Of a DNA stretch of 64,000 bases, positions 32,391 through 39,590 are shown one piece after another; the stretch's first letter is position 1; every line of letters starts with the position of its first letter. This DNA comes from Streptomyces sp. CB02058. GTDB lineage: Bacteria > Actinomycetota > Actinomycetes > Streptomycetales > Streptomycetaceae. The position numbers were made by a program, and so were the translations under genes. A model generated the notes under the pieces. The model was not told the DNA's origin. It searched no databases and was given only the letters and a program-made list of their open reading frames with translations. The stretch is from contig NZ_LIPG01000002.1 of assembly GCF_001905505.1 (NCBI RefSeq), positions 744,001-808,000 of the forward strand. The letters are read 5' to 3'.

Positions 32391-32720
32391 TCAGGCACCC
32401 GCCGTGATGGCCACCGCGCGGAAGCTGATCCCGTGCCGGGTCTGCCCGTTGAACGTGTTCTCCCAGTCACGGGCCTTGAGACCGATGACCGTGACCGGTG
32501 TACCCGGCGTCAGGTTCTCCGGGACCCCCGTGCTCGGCACCGTCACCTAGTAGAGGTTGCCCTCCCCCTCGTCCGAGATCAGCAGGCCCACCGTGGCGAG
32601 CGGGGCACCGGTCTCCCGGTCCATCGCGACCTCGCCGGTCTGCTTGCTCACGAGCTTCGGAGTCGGAGGCGTCGCGACGAACACGACGGCTGTCGAAACG
32701 TCGATCTTGAAAGAAGGCAT
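32391..32720 (-). pseudogene. Small conserved AICE gene with in-frame amber codon
   Basis: ATG 32720 begins MPSFKIDVSTAVVFVATPPT. After 55 codons the frame meets TAG (32547-32549) in the context ISDEGEGNLY-stop-VTVPSTG, then continues VTVIGLKARDWENTFNGQTR to TGA at 32391. A single CAG-to-TAG change would explain it. The 109-codon gene directly precedes traSA. It is either a recent nonsense mutation or read through at low level. Confidence 0.75.
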
Positions 32721-32762
32721 GAGCGCATCCCTTGTTCAGGAAGTCACCGCCAACCGGCAACC

Positions 32763-32927
32763 TCTCTAGACATCACCAGTGAAGCAGTTCATCTCTAGAG
32801 ACGTCAACGCTTCTCTAGAGATGTGTTGTCCTGTAGCCGCAGGGCATGCGATCGGTTCGCGGCGAGCACGTTCCGCCCGTGGGACGTACGTTTCTTTCGT
32901 GAAAGAAACCTCTAGGCTGTCTAGAGA
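32763..32927. promoter_or_regulatory. TCTCTAGAGA operator array and GTTTCTTTC palindrome
   Basis: TCTCTAGAGA occurs exactly at 32792-32801 and 32812-32821, 20 bp apart. Partial matches lie at 32763 (TCTCTAGAC), 32909 (CCTCTAGG) and 32920 (TCTAGAGA). A 9-bp-arm palindrome, GTTTCTTTC-GT-GAAAGAAAC, lies at 32890-32909. The array sits between traSA-side genes and the divergent gntR, so it is the likely operator set of that regulator. Confidence 0.75.
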
Positions 32928-32946
32928 GGAGAGGAAGAGATCACTC

Positions 32947-33705
32947 ATGTCCACCGAGGGCGCCAAGCGGCAGCCGAAGTACCAACGGATCGCCGATGAG
33001 CTGCGAGACGCCATCCAGTCCGGGCGGTACCAGCCAGGCGATCGACTGCCAGGCGAGAACGACCTCATGGCCAGCCACGGCGTGGCCCGGATGACCGCGC
33101 GCCAGGCCCTCGGCGTTCTGCAAAGCGAGGGCATCGCCGAGTCACGCAAGGGCGCTGGGGTCTTCGTACGTTCGTTTCGCCCGCTGCGTCGCCAAGGCAT
33201 CAAGCGCTTGGCCCAGTCCCAGTGGGGCGAGGGCCAGTCCATCTGGGCCGTCGACACAGAAGACCGGACTCTGGTCGTTGATCAGGTGAGCGTCACCGAG
33301 CAGGGTGCCCCGGAGAGGGTGGCCCGTGTACTGGGAGTGGAGCAGGGCGACCCCGTGTGCGTACGCAGTCGACGGTTCGTCCTGGACGACAAGCCAGTGC
33401 TCATAGCTACGTCGTACCTGCCGGCAAGCCTGGTAGCCGGGTCTGCGATCACGCAGGAGGACACAGGGCCTGGCGGCATCTACGCCCGGCTCGCCGAACT
33501 CGGCTCCAAGCCGGTCCACTTCCGCGAGGAGATTCGGTCACGCATGCCATCGACGGACGAGGCAGAGCAACTAAAGCTCTCCACGGGGACGCCCGTCATG
33601 CTGATCTGCCGGACGGCGTTTGCGGACGAGGGGCGTGCCGTCGAGGTCAACGAGATGACCCTTGACTCCGCTTCGTACATCCTCGAATACGCCTTTGACG
33701 CGTAA
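32947..33705 (+). CDS. AICE-2 GntR/HutC-family regulator
   Basis: ATG 32947 follows GAGAGGAGAGGAAGAG and gives 252 residues. The winged helix is YQRIADELRDAIQSGRYQPG, GENDLMASHGVARMTARQAL and GIAESRKGAGVFVRS. The UTRA domain follows (EDRTLVVDQVSVTEQGAPER, GGIYARLAELGSKPVHFREE, VNEMTLDSASYILEYAF). It corresponds to KorSA-like repressors. The operator array directly upstream suggests autoregulation and control of the divergent transfer operon. It is not closely similar to the AICE-1 regulator. Confidence 0.9.
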   Translation: MSTEGAKRQPKYQRIADELRDAIQSGRYQPGDRLPGENDLMASHGVARMTARQALGVLQSEGIAESRKGAGVFVRSFRPLRRQGIKRLAQSQWGEGQSIWAVDTEDRTLVVDQVSVTEQGAPERVARVLGVEQGDPVCVRSRRFVLDDKPVLIATSYLPASLVAGSAITQEDTGPGGIYARLAELGSKPVHFREEIRSRMPSTDEAEQLKLSTGTPVMLICRTAFADEGRAVEVNEMTLDSASYILEYAFDA

Positions 33706-33712
33706 GGATTCC

Positions 33713-34327
33713 TCAGCGACCAGTCCAGGTCTCGCGCCGGCGGGCAACACTGAAGATCTGCTCAACCCGCTCTGCCGGAATCACGGGGGTCAGCCCGGCC
33801 AGAACCGCGTGCACCTTGACGCCATCTATTACGAGCACTGGTGGCGCCGCGTTCTTCACGGTGACTCTGGCCGCGCCCACGATCGCAATAACCGGGCGGA
33901 CCGGTACAAGGAATCCGCAGTGGCCTGACAGGATGCGCGAAGTGCGTCGTGCCTCATGCTCGCTGGCCACGATGTGCTTGGTGGGGGCGCGGTTGACCGT
34001 GATGGCGTGATCGCCGTACCAGACGGTCTTGCCCCTGTGGAACTTCGAGTTGATGGTGAAGACCCCTGCGGGCCCTATGACCAAGTGATCGATGTCCGAT
34101 TTACTCGGCCATTGAACGGAGTGAAGAACTCGCCAGCCCTGGCGTCTGAGAGTGTTCAGGCGACGACCAGTCGTACGCTCACCGACCAGCCCCAACGCCC
34201 AGCTACGTATCTCCCGATCCGGCGACCAGCGGGCGAACGGCCTCTTCACTCGGTTGGGTTCCAGTTCTGCGAGCTTCCTCCGGATCGCATCTCCCGGCCG
34301 GTTCCCCACCAAGTCTTCTTGCAGCAC
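33713..34327 (-). CDS. NERD-domain protein (cargo)
   Basis: This 204-residue protein carries the nuclease-related domain: LVGERTTGRRLNTLRRQGWR, then SDIDHLVIGPAGVFTINSKF, where DHL.IGP.GVF...K is the core with the acidic and lysine residues, then VRPVIAIVGAARVTVKN. NERD proteins are thought to act on DNA or RNA and occur in defence and plasmid contexts. It is convergent with gntR, seven bases away. ATG 34327 is used; no clear ribosome site. Confidence 0.85.
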   Translation of the reverse strand: MLQEDLVGNRPGDAIRRKLAELEPNRVKRPFARWSPDREIRSWALGLVGERTTGRRLNTLRRQGWRVLHSVQWPSKSDIDHLVIGPAGVFTINSKFHRGKTVWYGDHAITVNRAPTKHIVASEHEARRTSRILSGHCGFLVPVRPVIAIVGAARVTVKNAAPPVLVIDGVKVHAVLAGLTPVIPAERVEQIFSVARRRETWTGR

Positions 34328-34520
34328 GGCTACCTACCCCCTCGGTTCGGGAGTCCACCGCATCACGCGGCCGCGGAGGTGCCAAGATGCCGTTTCCGGC
34401 CAACGAGAGCTGTTACAGGTTTCTCTACCTCATCAAGGCACCCGGCTGCGCTCCGCTCCGCCGGGCGCGCTTCCCGGCTCTGGCCGCGCCCGCGCTCCTG
34501 CCTTCGGCCCGCTCGGCGCT

Positions 34521-34680
34521 GCCGCCGCCGACGCGCGCCCACAACTGGATAGGCCCGGGGGCATGAGACGAGAACCAAGCCCGCGGCTTCACGACGATGC
34601 CTCCGGCGGGGGCGCTCAGACTCCGGGATGGATGGGGCGCCGTTCGCGGGTGCCGGCCGGAGCGGGGCGAGCGTCGTAGG
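34521..34680. repeat. Dispersed non-coding repeat, copy A
   Basis: This stretch is similar in the same orientation to 36370-36560. Shared blocks include GCCGACGCGCGCCCAC and GATGCCTCCGGCGGGGG. Neither copy has a convincing gene. The 34328-34955 gap holds only this and the cruciform that follows. Confidence 0.6.
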
Positions 34681-34830
34681 GCTCCCATCCCGTCCGCCTT
34701 CGACCCAGGCAGAGCCGAGCAGTCGCGGCCCAGGGCGTCAAGGTCGTTCGTACAGTGGCGCGCTCCACCTTGACGCCCTGAACCACGACCGCTCCACGAT
34801 GTGTGGGTCGAAGGCGGACGGGATGGGAGC
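34681..34830. repeat. 150-bp nested perfect cruciform
   Basis: The outer arms (34681-34707 and 34804-34830) are perfect 27-bp inverted repeats. The inner arms CAGGGCGTCAAGG (34731-34743) and CCTTGACGCCCTG (34768-34780) are perfect 13-bp repeats, with 23-nt spacers on both sides. The right half recurs at 38628-38712. It looks like a MITE-type element or a structured RNA. Confidence 0.85.
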
Positions 34831-34955
34831 TGGGGCGAGTGGTGCGTTGAGGGGTGAAGCGCCACCCTTTGGCTTCTTGCTGCTACGCGTCGAGGAGGTT
34901 CCCTAGGCCGCGAAAGGACTGTGCTGGACGAGGTGTTGCCGTCTAGTGTCTGGAC

Positions 34956-35888
34956 ATGCACCTTGACGCTGAACAGTTGGCGCTCTCGTCCGGCAAATGG
35001 ATGGCCACTGCCTTCGCGGCATTCGCTGATGGGCCATCGTCGGAAGATATGGCGGTCCATCACGCAGGCGTGGCCACCGAGCATCTATTGAAGGCGTTCC
35101 TGGCCAAGATTCATCCGTCGTTGATAGTCGATGGTAAGGACTTCAACTCGATGCTTTACGCGGCGGGGCGTGGGAGTCTCCTCCAGGTTCGAGGGTCTCA
35201 GGTCAAAACCATTCAGCTCGGCGAGGCCTACGAGCGGGCGCAAAAGATCTTGAAGGGTAAGATTCCTCTTCGCCCCAAAGGGCCCTGGCCGCTTGCTGAC
35301 GCACGCAACGGGGTCGCCCACTCCGGGTACCACGATCGAGCTGAGGTCGTTGCTGTCTTCACCAGCTGCATCAAGGTGATCGACCCGCTGCTTGCCGAAC
35401 TTGGGATTGGGCCTGAGTACTGGGGGCAGCACAAGGAATTGCATGACAAGCTGCTCATCGAGGGAATTGAAGCAGCTCGGGTTCGATCCGAGCGGAAGCT
35501 CTCCAGGGCTCGCCGCATCTTCCAGCAGCGCTATGGTCACATCAGCGATACAGACCTGCACTACATTGTCGCGACCAGTATTGGCCTCACTGCACCGTGG
35601 AATGTTCGGCACGCACATACGGCCCCCTGCCCCGCGTGCTCGCTGCAGGGCCTGTTGACTGGCAGCTTCTCCATCGATGAAGAGAGGCAGACGGTCGTAC
35701 TCAGCCCCGAAAGCTTTCGATGTTCGGTTTGTGAGCTTCACCTTGAGTTGGAGGAGCTAGATATGTTGCGCATCCCGCTCGCTGGCAGTCACCTGCACGT
35801 GCCGATCGCGGAGCTTTTCGATGATTACGATCCTGAGGAGGGTTTCCCTAGCTTGAGTGAGATTGTTGCGCAGATCTATCCTGCTTGA
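34956..35888 (+). CDS. HEPN-like protein with C-terminal zinc ribbon (cargo)
   Basis: This 310-residue protein has a helical N-terminal region (MAVHHAGVATEHLLKAFLAK, residues 32-51) and a RxxxxH motif, LADARNGVAHSGY (R117, H122), as in HEPN ribonucleases. The C-terminus has two cysteine pairs, CPAC (225-228) and CSVC (256-259). G+C is lower than in the neighbours. HEPN proteins with RxxxxH are often toxins or anti-phage RNases. No antitoxin-like partner is adjacent. ATG 34956 was chosen because it starts the frame; no strong ribosome site is visible. The nuclease role is inferred. Confidence 0.7.
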   Translation: MHLDAEQLALSSGKWMATAFAAFADGPSSEDMAVHHAGVATEHLLKAFLAKIHPSLIVDGKDFNSMLYAAGRGSLLQVRGSQVKTIQLGEAYERAQKILKGKIPLRPKGPWPLADARNGVAHSGYHDRAEVVAVFTSCIKVIDPLLAELGIGPEYWGQHKELHDKLLIEGIEAARVRSERKLSRARRIFQQRYGHISDTDLHYIVATSIGLTAPWNVRHAHTAPCPACSLQGLLTGSFSIDEERQTVVLSPESFRCSVCELHLELEELDMLRIPLAGSHLHVPIAELFDDYDPEEGFPSLSEIVAQIYPA

Positions 35889-36075
35889 ACATGGACGGTC
35901 TACCCCAGCGGACAGGTTCGACAGCGCCGAGGCCGCATGAGAGCGCGGGGACACAGCACCGAAGTACCGCAACCACAGCAACCGTCCTCGTCCAGGGACG
36001 CCTTTCCTGGGTCATGAAGCGGACGGTATGACCGTGCCTGACCGATCCGGCTGGAGCTACGGATCAGAAGGTCTC

Positions 36076-36099
36076 TGACATCTACCGCTGACATCAACG
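36076..36099. other. AICE-2 right arm-type site pair
   Basis: TGACATC occurs at 36076 and 36089, 13 bp apart, 107 bp before the att core. The 24-bp segment matches the left arm at 26270-26293 except for two bases. The rest of 35889-36182 has no gene. Confidence 0.55.
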
Positions 36100-36182
36100 A
36101 CGCTGGACGGGGGCGTACATGGGCGTTCCTGTCCGGCCGTCGCAGTGGCGGGAGGTGGGGGCCGCAGCGGTGCCCGGCCGAA

Positions 36183-36228
36183 CTTACAAAGCAGATGTCG
36201 GCGGTTCGAAACCGTCCGCGCCCACCAG
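36183..36228 (+). other. att site at the right end of AICE-2
   Basis: An exact 46-bp copy of the tRNA-Val 3' half; the three bases before it (CGAA context) also match the copy at 26188. Confidence 0.92.
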
Positions 36229-36242
36229 TAGGTAGCACGACG

Positions 36243-36283
36243 AAGGCCCAGGTCACCGGTACAGAACCGGGAGCCTGGGCCTT
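36243..36283 (+). terminator. Terminator after third att copy
   Basis: AAGGCCCAGG and CCTGGGCCTT pair around an inner ACCGGT/ACCGGG hairpin. Nearly the same sequence follows the att copies at 38018 and 39591, so this segment (about 36183-36330) is repeated with its att site. Confidence 0.7.
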
Positions 36284-36369
36284 GTTCGTTCCTCAGCTGC
36301 GGAAGTAGGGGGAGAGGCGTCGTGCCGCTCACATGCCACATGCAGCGTCGGGATCTACCGGCTGGACCA

Positions 36370-36560
36370 GCTGAGCGCTGCCGCCGACGCGCGCCCACGC
36401 ATGGACAGGGCCGATGGCCATGAGGCGAGCACCAGGTATGCACGGCCACGGGCCAGGAGGATGCCTCCGGCGGGGGATCGGCCGGCATCGGGATGGAGAG
36501 GGCGCCGTCGCCGATTGCGGGCACATCGTGGCGAGCGCGGTGGGCTAAGCGGGGGAGGGA
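36370..36560. repeat. Dispersed non-coding repeat, copy B
   Basis: Similar to 34521-34680 in the same orientation, with shared 16-17-bp blocks and colinear spacing. Together with 36284-36589 it forms a gene-free stretch. Confidence 0.55.
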
Positions 36561-36589
36561 GAGCCGACCCCGTTCGCTGGCAAATCCAC

Positions 36590-36922
36590 TCAAGTGCAAG
36601 CAATACACACGGCGAGGTCAGCCGAGAGAAGCACTGTGCGCGCTCGATCGGAACCGTAGATCACTACTAGGTGAATCTGCGCATCGCCTGCGTCCCGTAG
36701 GCGGTCGACCGCTTCGGGCATCCCTGTCCGAGGCGTGCCACCTGCCTCCCTTAGTCCTTCCAGACGCCAAGACCACAGGTCCCGGAGCTTCAGTGCTGAC
36801 ACCGTCTCACGCCCTTCTGTGAGCCACGCGAAGTCGGCGCCGGCCAGGAGTATCGTCCGGGCTTCATGAGCCCAGGCGTCGTTGTCCGAGGCCAAGGCCG
36901 CGCACAGTTGCTCACGAGTCAT
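36590..36922 (-). CDS. Orphan hypothetical protein (110 aa)
   Basis: ATG 36922 gives MTREQLCAALASDNDAWAHE, then ARTILLAGADFAWL, DLWSWRLEGLREAGG and IHLVVIYGSDRARTVLLSAD. Composition is that of a globular protein and codons are reasonable. No ribosome site is obvious, and GTG 36943 is an alternative start. The family is not recognised. It lies in the remnant zone between two att copies and may be cargo of a lost element. Confidence 0.5.
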   Translation of the reverse strand: MTREQLCAALASDNDAWAHEARTILLAGADFAWLTEGRETVSALKLRDLWSWRLEGLREAGGTPRTGMPEAVDRLRDAGDAQIHLVVIYGSDRARTVLLSADLAVCIACT

Positions 36923-36930
36923 GGCGCCAG

Positions 36931-37075
36931 GATCTCGTGCCACTTCCGTGCCAGAACCAACGGGGACTTAGTAGGAATTGACGTTCGTCAGGGTGTGCAC
37001 CATCCCACGCTGCCCAAGGCAGGGGTTCCCAGGTCACGCCTATGGTTCCCTAACTTCGCTCCTGGACCGGTGGGT
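36931..37075. repeat. Degenerate junction repeat, copy A
   Basis: About 125-145 bp are similar to 37892-38020, which directly precedes the fourth att copy. Both start with paired GTGCC words 11 bp apart (36937-36957 and 37896-37916) and continue through CCCACGCTG and TTCCCAGGTCA/ATCCCAGGTCA blocks to CTTCGCT/CCTCGCT. At this copy the att core is missing. It looks like a scar of an older right end. Confidence 0.6.
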
Positions 37076-37114
37076 CTATTGGTCCGCCTGACCCGCATCA
37101 AACCGATGAGGCGG

Positions 37115-37417
37115 CTACCCCTGGACGGGAAGATCAGGATGGGTGGCCAGAAAGATCATGTAGGCGATTGCCGCTGCCGCCCCCAGGAGGGACAACACGG
37201 CACCCGCCACGGCTTGCGTGCTGTTCGCTTGCCCCGACTCTGATGCGCGGTACTCGACAAATGCCCGCACCAGGCCGACGAGCGCCAGAGGCAGCGCGAC
37301 GAAGCTGACCAGTATCCAGAACGGACAGCAGAACCAGAACGCCACGGACGCTCCGCCGAACCAGACGGCAAGCTCTGCTTTCTCTTGTGCCTCGTCCGGT
37401 GTGCCGACAGAAATCAT
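37115..37417 (-). CDS. Small two-TM membrane protein (DUF4190-like)
   Basis: ATG 37417 gives 100 residues with two hydrophobic parts: VAFWFCCPFWILVSFVALPL with LALVGLVRAF, and AVAGAVLSLLGAAAAIAYMI. The region between them is short and polar. The arrangement resembles DUF4190-type proteins, but the match is loose. No strong ribosome site. It is divergent from the signal peptidase remnant. Confidence 0.55.
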   Translation of the reverse strand: MISVGTPDEAQEKAELAVWFGGASVAFWFCCPFWILVSFVALPLALVGLVRAFVEYRASESGQANSTQAVAGAVLSLLGAAAAIAYMIFLATHPDLPVQG

Positions 37418-37455
37418 GGGCCGATCCAAGCAGAGCCGAGGCCGAGGAGTCGAAC

Positions 37456-37803
37456 GTGCTGCAGAAGGTGCTCAGTTTCGTCGGCCTGAGCCCGTCCTCA
37501 GAGGAGAATGACCTGATCAAGCGAGTGATCGCAGTGGGTGGCGACACCGTGGGATGCTCGGGAAGCAGCCCGGTGAAGGTCAACGGAGAGGCGATGGACG
37601 ACTCGTTCATCCACCCTGGCAACACCCCCTGCGGGGACGAGCCGTTCGGGCCGGTCAAGGTGCCGAAAGGGAGGATGCGGGTGATGGGTGACCACCGTCA
37701 GGACTCTCAGAACTCCCGGTACCACCAGGACCAGCCCGGCGGTGGCACGATCGGCGAGGACCAAGTCATCGGTCGGGCCTTCGTCGTTGTTGGCCGGTCA
37801 ACC
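37456..37803 (+). pseudogene. 5'-truncated signal peptidase I gene
   Basis: The frame reads VGLSPSSEENDLIKRVIAVG, then GDTVGC, VNGEAMDDSFIHPGNTPCGD, VKVPKGRMRVMGDHRQDSQN with SRYHQD, and EDQVIGRAFVVVG. These are box D (KRVIAVGGDTV), the substrate-site insert and box E (MGDHR..S.DSR-like) of Streptomyces type I signal peptidases. The membrane anchor and the catalytic serine region are absent upstream, where the sequence belongs to a different minus-strand gene. It is a fragment left in the remnant zone. Confidence 0.75.
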
Positions 37804-37891
37804 GGTGGGCCCCGCTGCCGGTGTCGAGGTAACGAGCCACGCCGTCCATCGAGACGGCAACCTCGCCCCCTGCGTTTCCTACTGGGCCGCG

Positions 37892-38020
37892 GGGCGTGCC
37901 GCTTCCGTGCCAGAACGGGCGGGGACTCACGGGGAACCGAGGTTCGCCGGGGTGCGGCCCGCCCCACGCTGCTCGAGGCGGGGAATCCCAGGTCATGCCG
38001 GTGATTGGCCAACCTCGCTC
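37892..38020. repeat. Degenerate junction repeat, copy B, next to att
   Basis: This copy of the repeat at 36931-37075 runs directly into the att copy at 38018, as expected of the right arm of an integrated element. The paired GTGCC words at 37896-37916 may be its arm-type sites. Confidence 0.6.
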
Positions 38021-38063
38021 ACAAAGCAGATGTCGGCGGTTCGAAACCGTCCGCGCCCACCAG
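38018..38063 (+). other. Fourth att copy (one mismatch)
   Basis: It matches the 46-bp tRNA-Val core at 45 positions (CTCACAAAG in place of CTTACAAAG). The change is in the anticodon loop part. Confidence 0.88.
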
Positions 38064-38077
38064 TACGAAGCGCGACG

Positions 38078-38118
38078 AAGGTCCAGGTCACCGGTACTGA
38101 ACCGGGAGCCTGGGCCTT
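38078..38118 (+). terminator. Terminator after fourth att copy
   Basis: AAGGTCCAGG and CCTGGGCCTT form a near-perfect stem with the same inner ACCGGT/ACCGGG element as at 36243-36283. The following 40 bp also match the earlier copy. Confidence 0.65.
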
Positions 38119-38127
38119 GTTCGTTCC

Positions 38128-38574
38128 TCAGCTGCGGAAGTAGGGGAGAGGCGTCATGCCGGATGCGGGGTCCTGTCGGCCGGACCTTTCATCGGCTCGG
38201 AATGCCCCGTGGGGGCTGTTGACCACGATCGGCACAGACCCTTCGAGTAGGTAGGGGTGCTCGGGGAAGTAGTCGACGTGGAGGTGACCGCCGTCCTTCG
38301 CGGTAGCCATGGCCCGCAGGTTGTCGGCCAGGATCGCCCTGGCATCTGGATCGCCACTGATCACCAGGGTCTGCCGCGAGGCGTCGAGATCGATCCGCAC
38401 GCCGGGGCGGGAAGCCTTCTCGACTGCGACGCCGGCCAAGGGGGCTGAGTCCTCCGATGATGTGGACCTGATGAACCGGTCGCCCTCGGCCACTGCCTCT
38501 GCCAGGTCGGCCAACTCCTCTGCTGACGCGGTGAGATCCACTTCGCCGAAGACGGGATCGGAAACGAGTCGCAC
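38128..38574 (-). CDS. Imm32-like immunity-type protein
   Basis: GTG 38574, preceded by AAGGAG, gives 148 residues: VRLVSDPVFGEVDLTASAEE, GVRIDLDASRQTLVISGDPD, ARAILADNLRAMATAKDGGH with LHVDYFPEHPYLLEGSVPIV. The ILADNLR and HLHVDYFPxHPYLxxxSVPxV pattern resembles the Imm32 family of polymorphic-toxin immunity proteins. No toxin gene is adjacent in the remnant zone. Assignment is by pattern only. Confidence 0.6.
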   Translation of the reverse strand: MRLVSDPVFGEVDLTASAEELADLAEAVAEGDRFIRSTSSEDSAPLAGVAVEKASRPGVRIDLDASRQTLVISGDPDARAILADNLRAMATAKDGGHLHVDYFPEHPYLLEGSVPIVVNSPHGAFRADERSGRQDPASGMTPLPYFRS

Positions 38575-38627
38575 GGGCGGCACTCCTTCATGGTTCGACC
38601 TCCATGCTGCCTTGGAGGCCTCGCGGC

Positions 38628-38712
38628 CCTGAACCACGCCCGCTCCACGGTGTTGTGGGTCGAAGGCGGACGGGATGGGAGCCTGGGTAAGTGGTGGATT
38701 GAGGAGGGTGGA
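38628..38712. repeat. Half copy of the 34681-34830 cruciform
   Basis: The right arm (38656-38682) is identical over 27 bp to 34804-34830, and the flanks (CCTGAACCACG before, GTGGTG..TTGAGG after) also match. The left half is absent, so it cannot form the cruciform. It is upstream of the Imm32-like gene. Confidence 0.75.
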
Positions 38713-38855
38713 CGCGGTCCGGTACTGCCAAGCTCAGATAGTGATCAAGAATTCTGGCTTCGGCTTCCATGTGCGAAGACCGGCTGTCATGGTGATGCCG
38801 CAGCGGGACCGTGGGTCGCTGACTGCGGCGACTTGAGAAGACCAAGGGGGATCAG

Positions 38856-38966
38856 ATGATTTCAACGATGGGCGTGGGACCCATGATCGTCGTAGCTGTC
38901 ACGATGGTTGCCATCGCAGCTCTCGCCGTTGTTGTCGTCAGGCGTCTGGGTTCGCGAGAGCGATAG
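38856..38966 (+). CDS. Short single-TM peptide (36 aa)
   Basis: ATG 38856 follows AAGGGGG and encodes MISTMGVGPMIVVAVTMVAI and a V-V-V-V-R-R tail ending SRER. It is one hydrophobic helix followed by basic residues. Short SD-led TM peptides of this type occur in Streptomyces, but the evidence is limited to start signal and composition. Confidence 0.4.
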   Translation: MISTMGVGPMIVVAVTMVAIAALAVVVVRRLGSRER

Positions 38967-39145
38967 CCGTCCCCGAACCGTGCCATCACGTGTGGTGAAC
39001 AGCGGTCAGCAGGGGCTGCGTCCGGCCGGCCCGGAGAGGTGCCAGTTCTGTTGTCCCGGATCGATCGTCAGCCCGTTGAGGCGGGATCATCAGTGATTCC
39101 CCAGCTCAGGGCTACAGTGCTGTCGGTCGTTGGGAGGGAAGGGCT

Positions 39146-39448
39146 GTGGGTCGATCATGGTGGTTGATGCAGGGAGACGTGCCCGTGGGCACTCTTGTGC
39201 TCGGTCAGGTGGCCCAGCCGTGGTTCGAATGTAGCTTCAGACCGACTTCTGCTTGGGAGGCTTTGCGGCCCACCGTGGAAGCGTGGACCAGGGCCGTGGA
39301 GAGCGACGACAGCAACGAGGACGAGATCTCAAGGGCCCTGGAAGCTGTCGATGCTCTCAAGCTGACCCTGGTCTCCGTCCCTGGTTCCGAGACGATCGAA
39401 GACTTCCTCATCCATGTCGAGGGCGACACCGCGCGCTTCCGCCACTGA
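39146..39448 (+). CDS. Hypothetical protein (100 aa) in remnant zone
   Basis: GTG 39146, after GGGAGGGAAGG, gives MGRSWWLMQGDVPVGTLVLG, then QPWFECSFRPTSAWEALRPT and LTLVSVPGSETIEDFLIHVE. It is acidic and looks globular. The pattern of a short beta-rich start and helical W-x-x-x-x-P-x-V-x-A-W-x segment is found in small Streptomyces proteins of unknown function. It precedes the degenerate att copy at 39591. Confidence 0.6.
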   Translation: MGRSWWLMQGDVPVGTLVLGQVAQPWFECSFRPTSAWEALRPTVEAWTRAVESDDSNEDEISRALEAVDALKLTLVSVPGSETIEDFLIHVEGDTARFRH

Positions 39449-39471
39449 TGGCCCGGGGTCTCCCTCGCGGC

Positions 39472-39495
39472 TGACATCACCGGATGACATCGACG
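39472..39495. other. Arm-type site pair before degenerate att
   Basis: TGACATC at 39472 and 39485, 13 bp apart, as in AICE-2. This links the oldest junction to the AICE-2 integrase type. Confidence 0.45.
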
Positions 39496-39590
39496 TCGGC
39501 GGACAGCAGCGGTGCGAGGCAGTCGAGTACCGCCCCGAAGGGGCCTGCTCGGACCACATTCCGCAGGCTCGCGAGGATCGCATCTCGGAC

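Larger units (their letters stand above)
26234..36228. mobile_element. AICE-2: integrative conjugative element with RepSA-type replication
   Basis: The element lies between exact 46-bp att copies. It encodes integrase and excisionase, a rolling-circle HUH initiator, SpdD, a mobile element transfer protein, a DUF2637 SpdB protein, a TraSA translocase and a GntR regulator with an operator array. This is the pSAM2 layout. Cargo near the right end is a NERD protein and a HEPN-like protein. At least two small genes are broken (a 7-bp duplication and an amber codon), and dispersed non-coding repeats have entered the right end. Confidence 0.9.

Noticed and set aside
34628..34906. 92-residue plus-strand frame across the cruciform
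   Set aside because: It reads through both arms of an inverted repeat, and no start signal or protein-like composition is visible.
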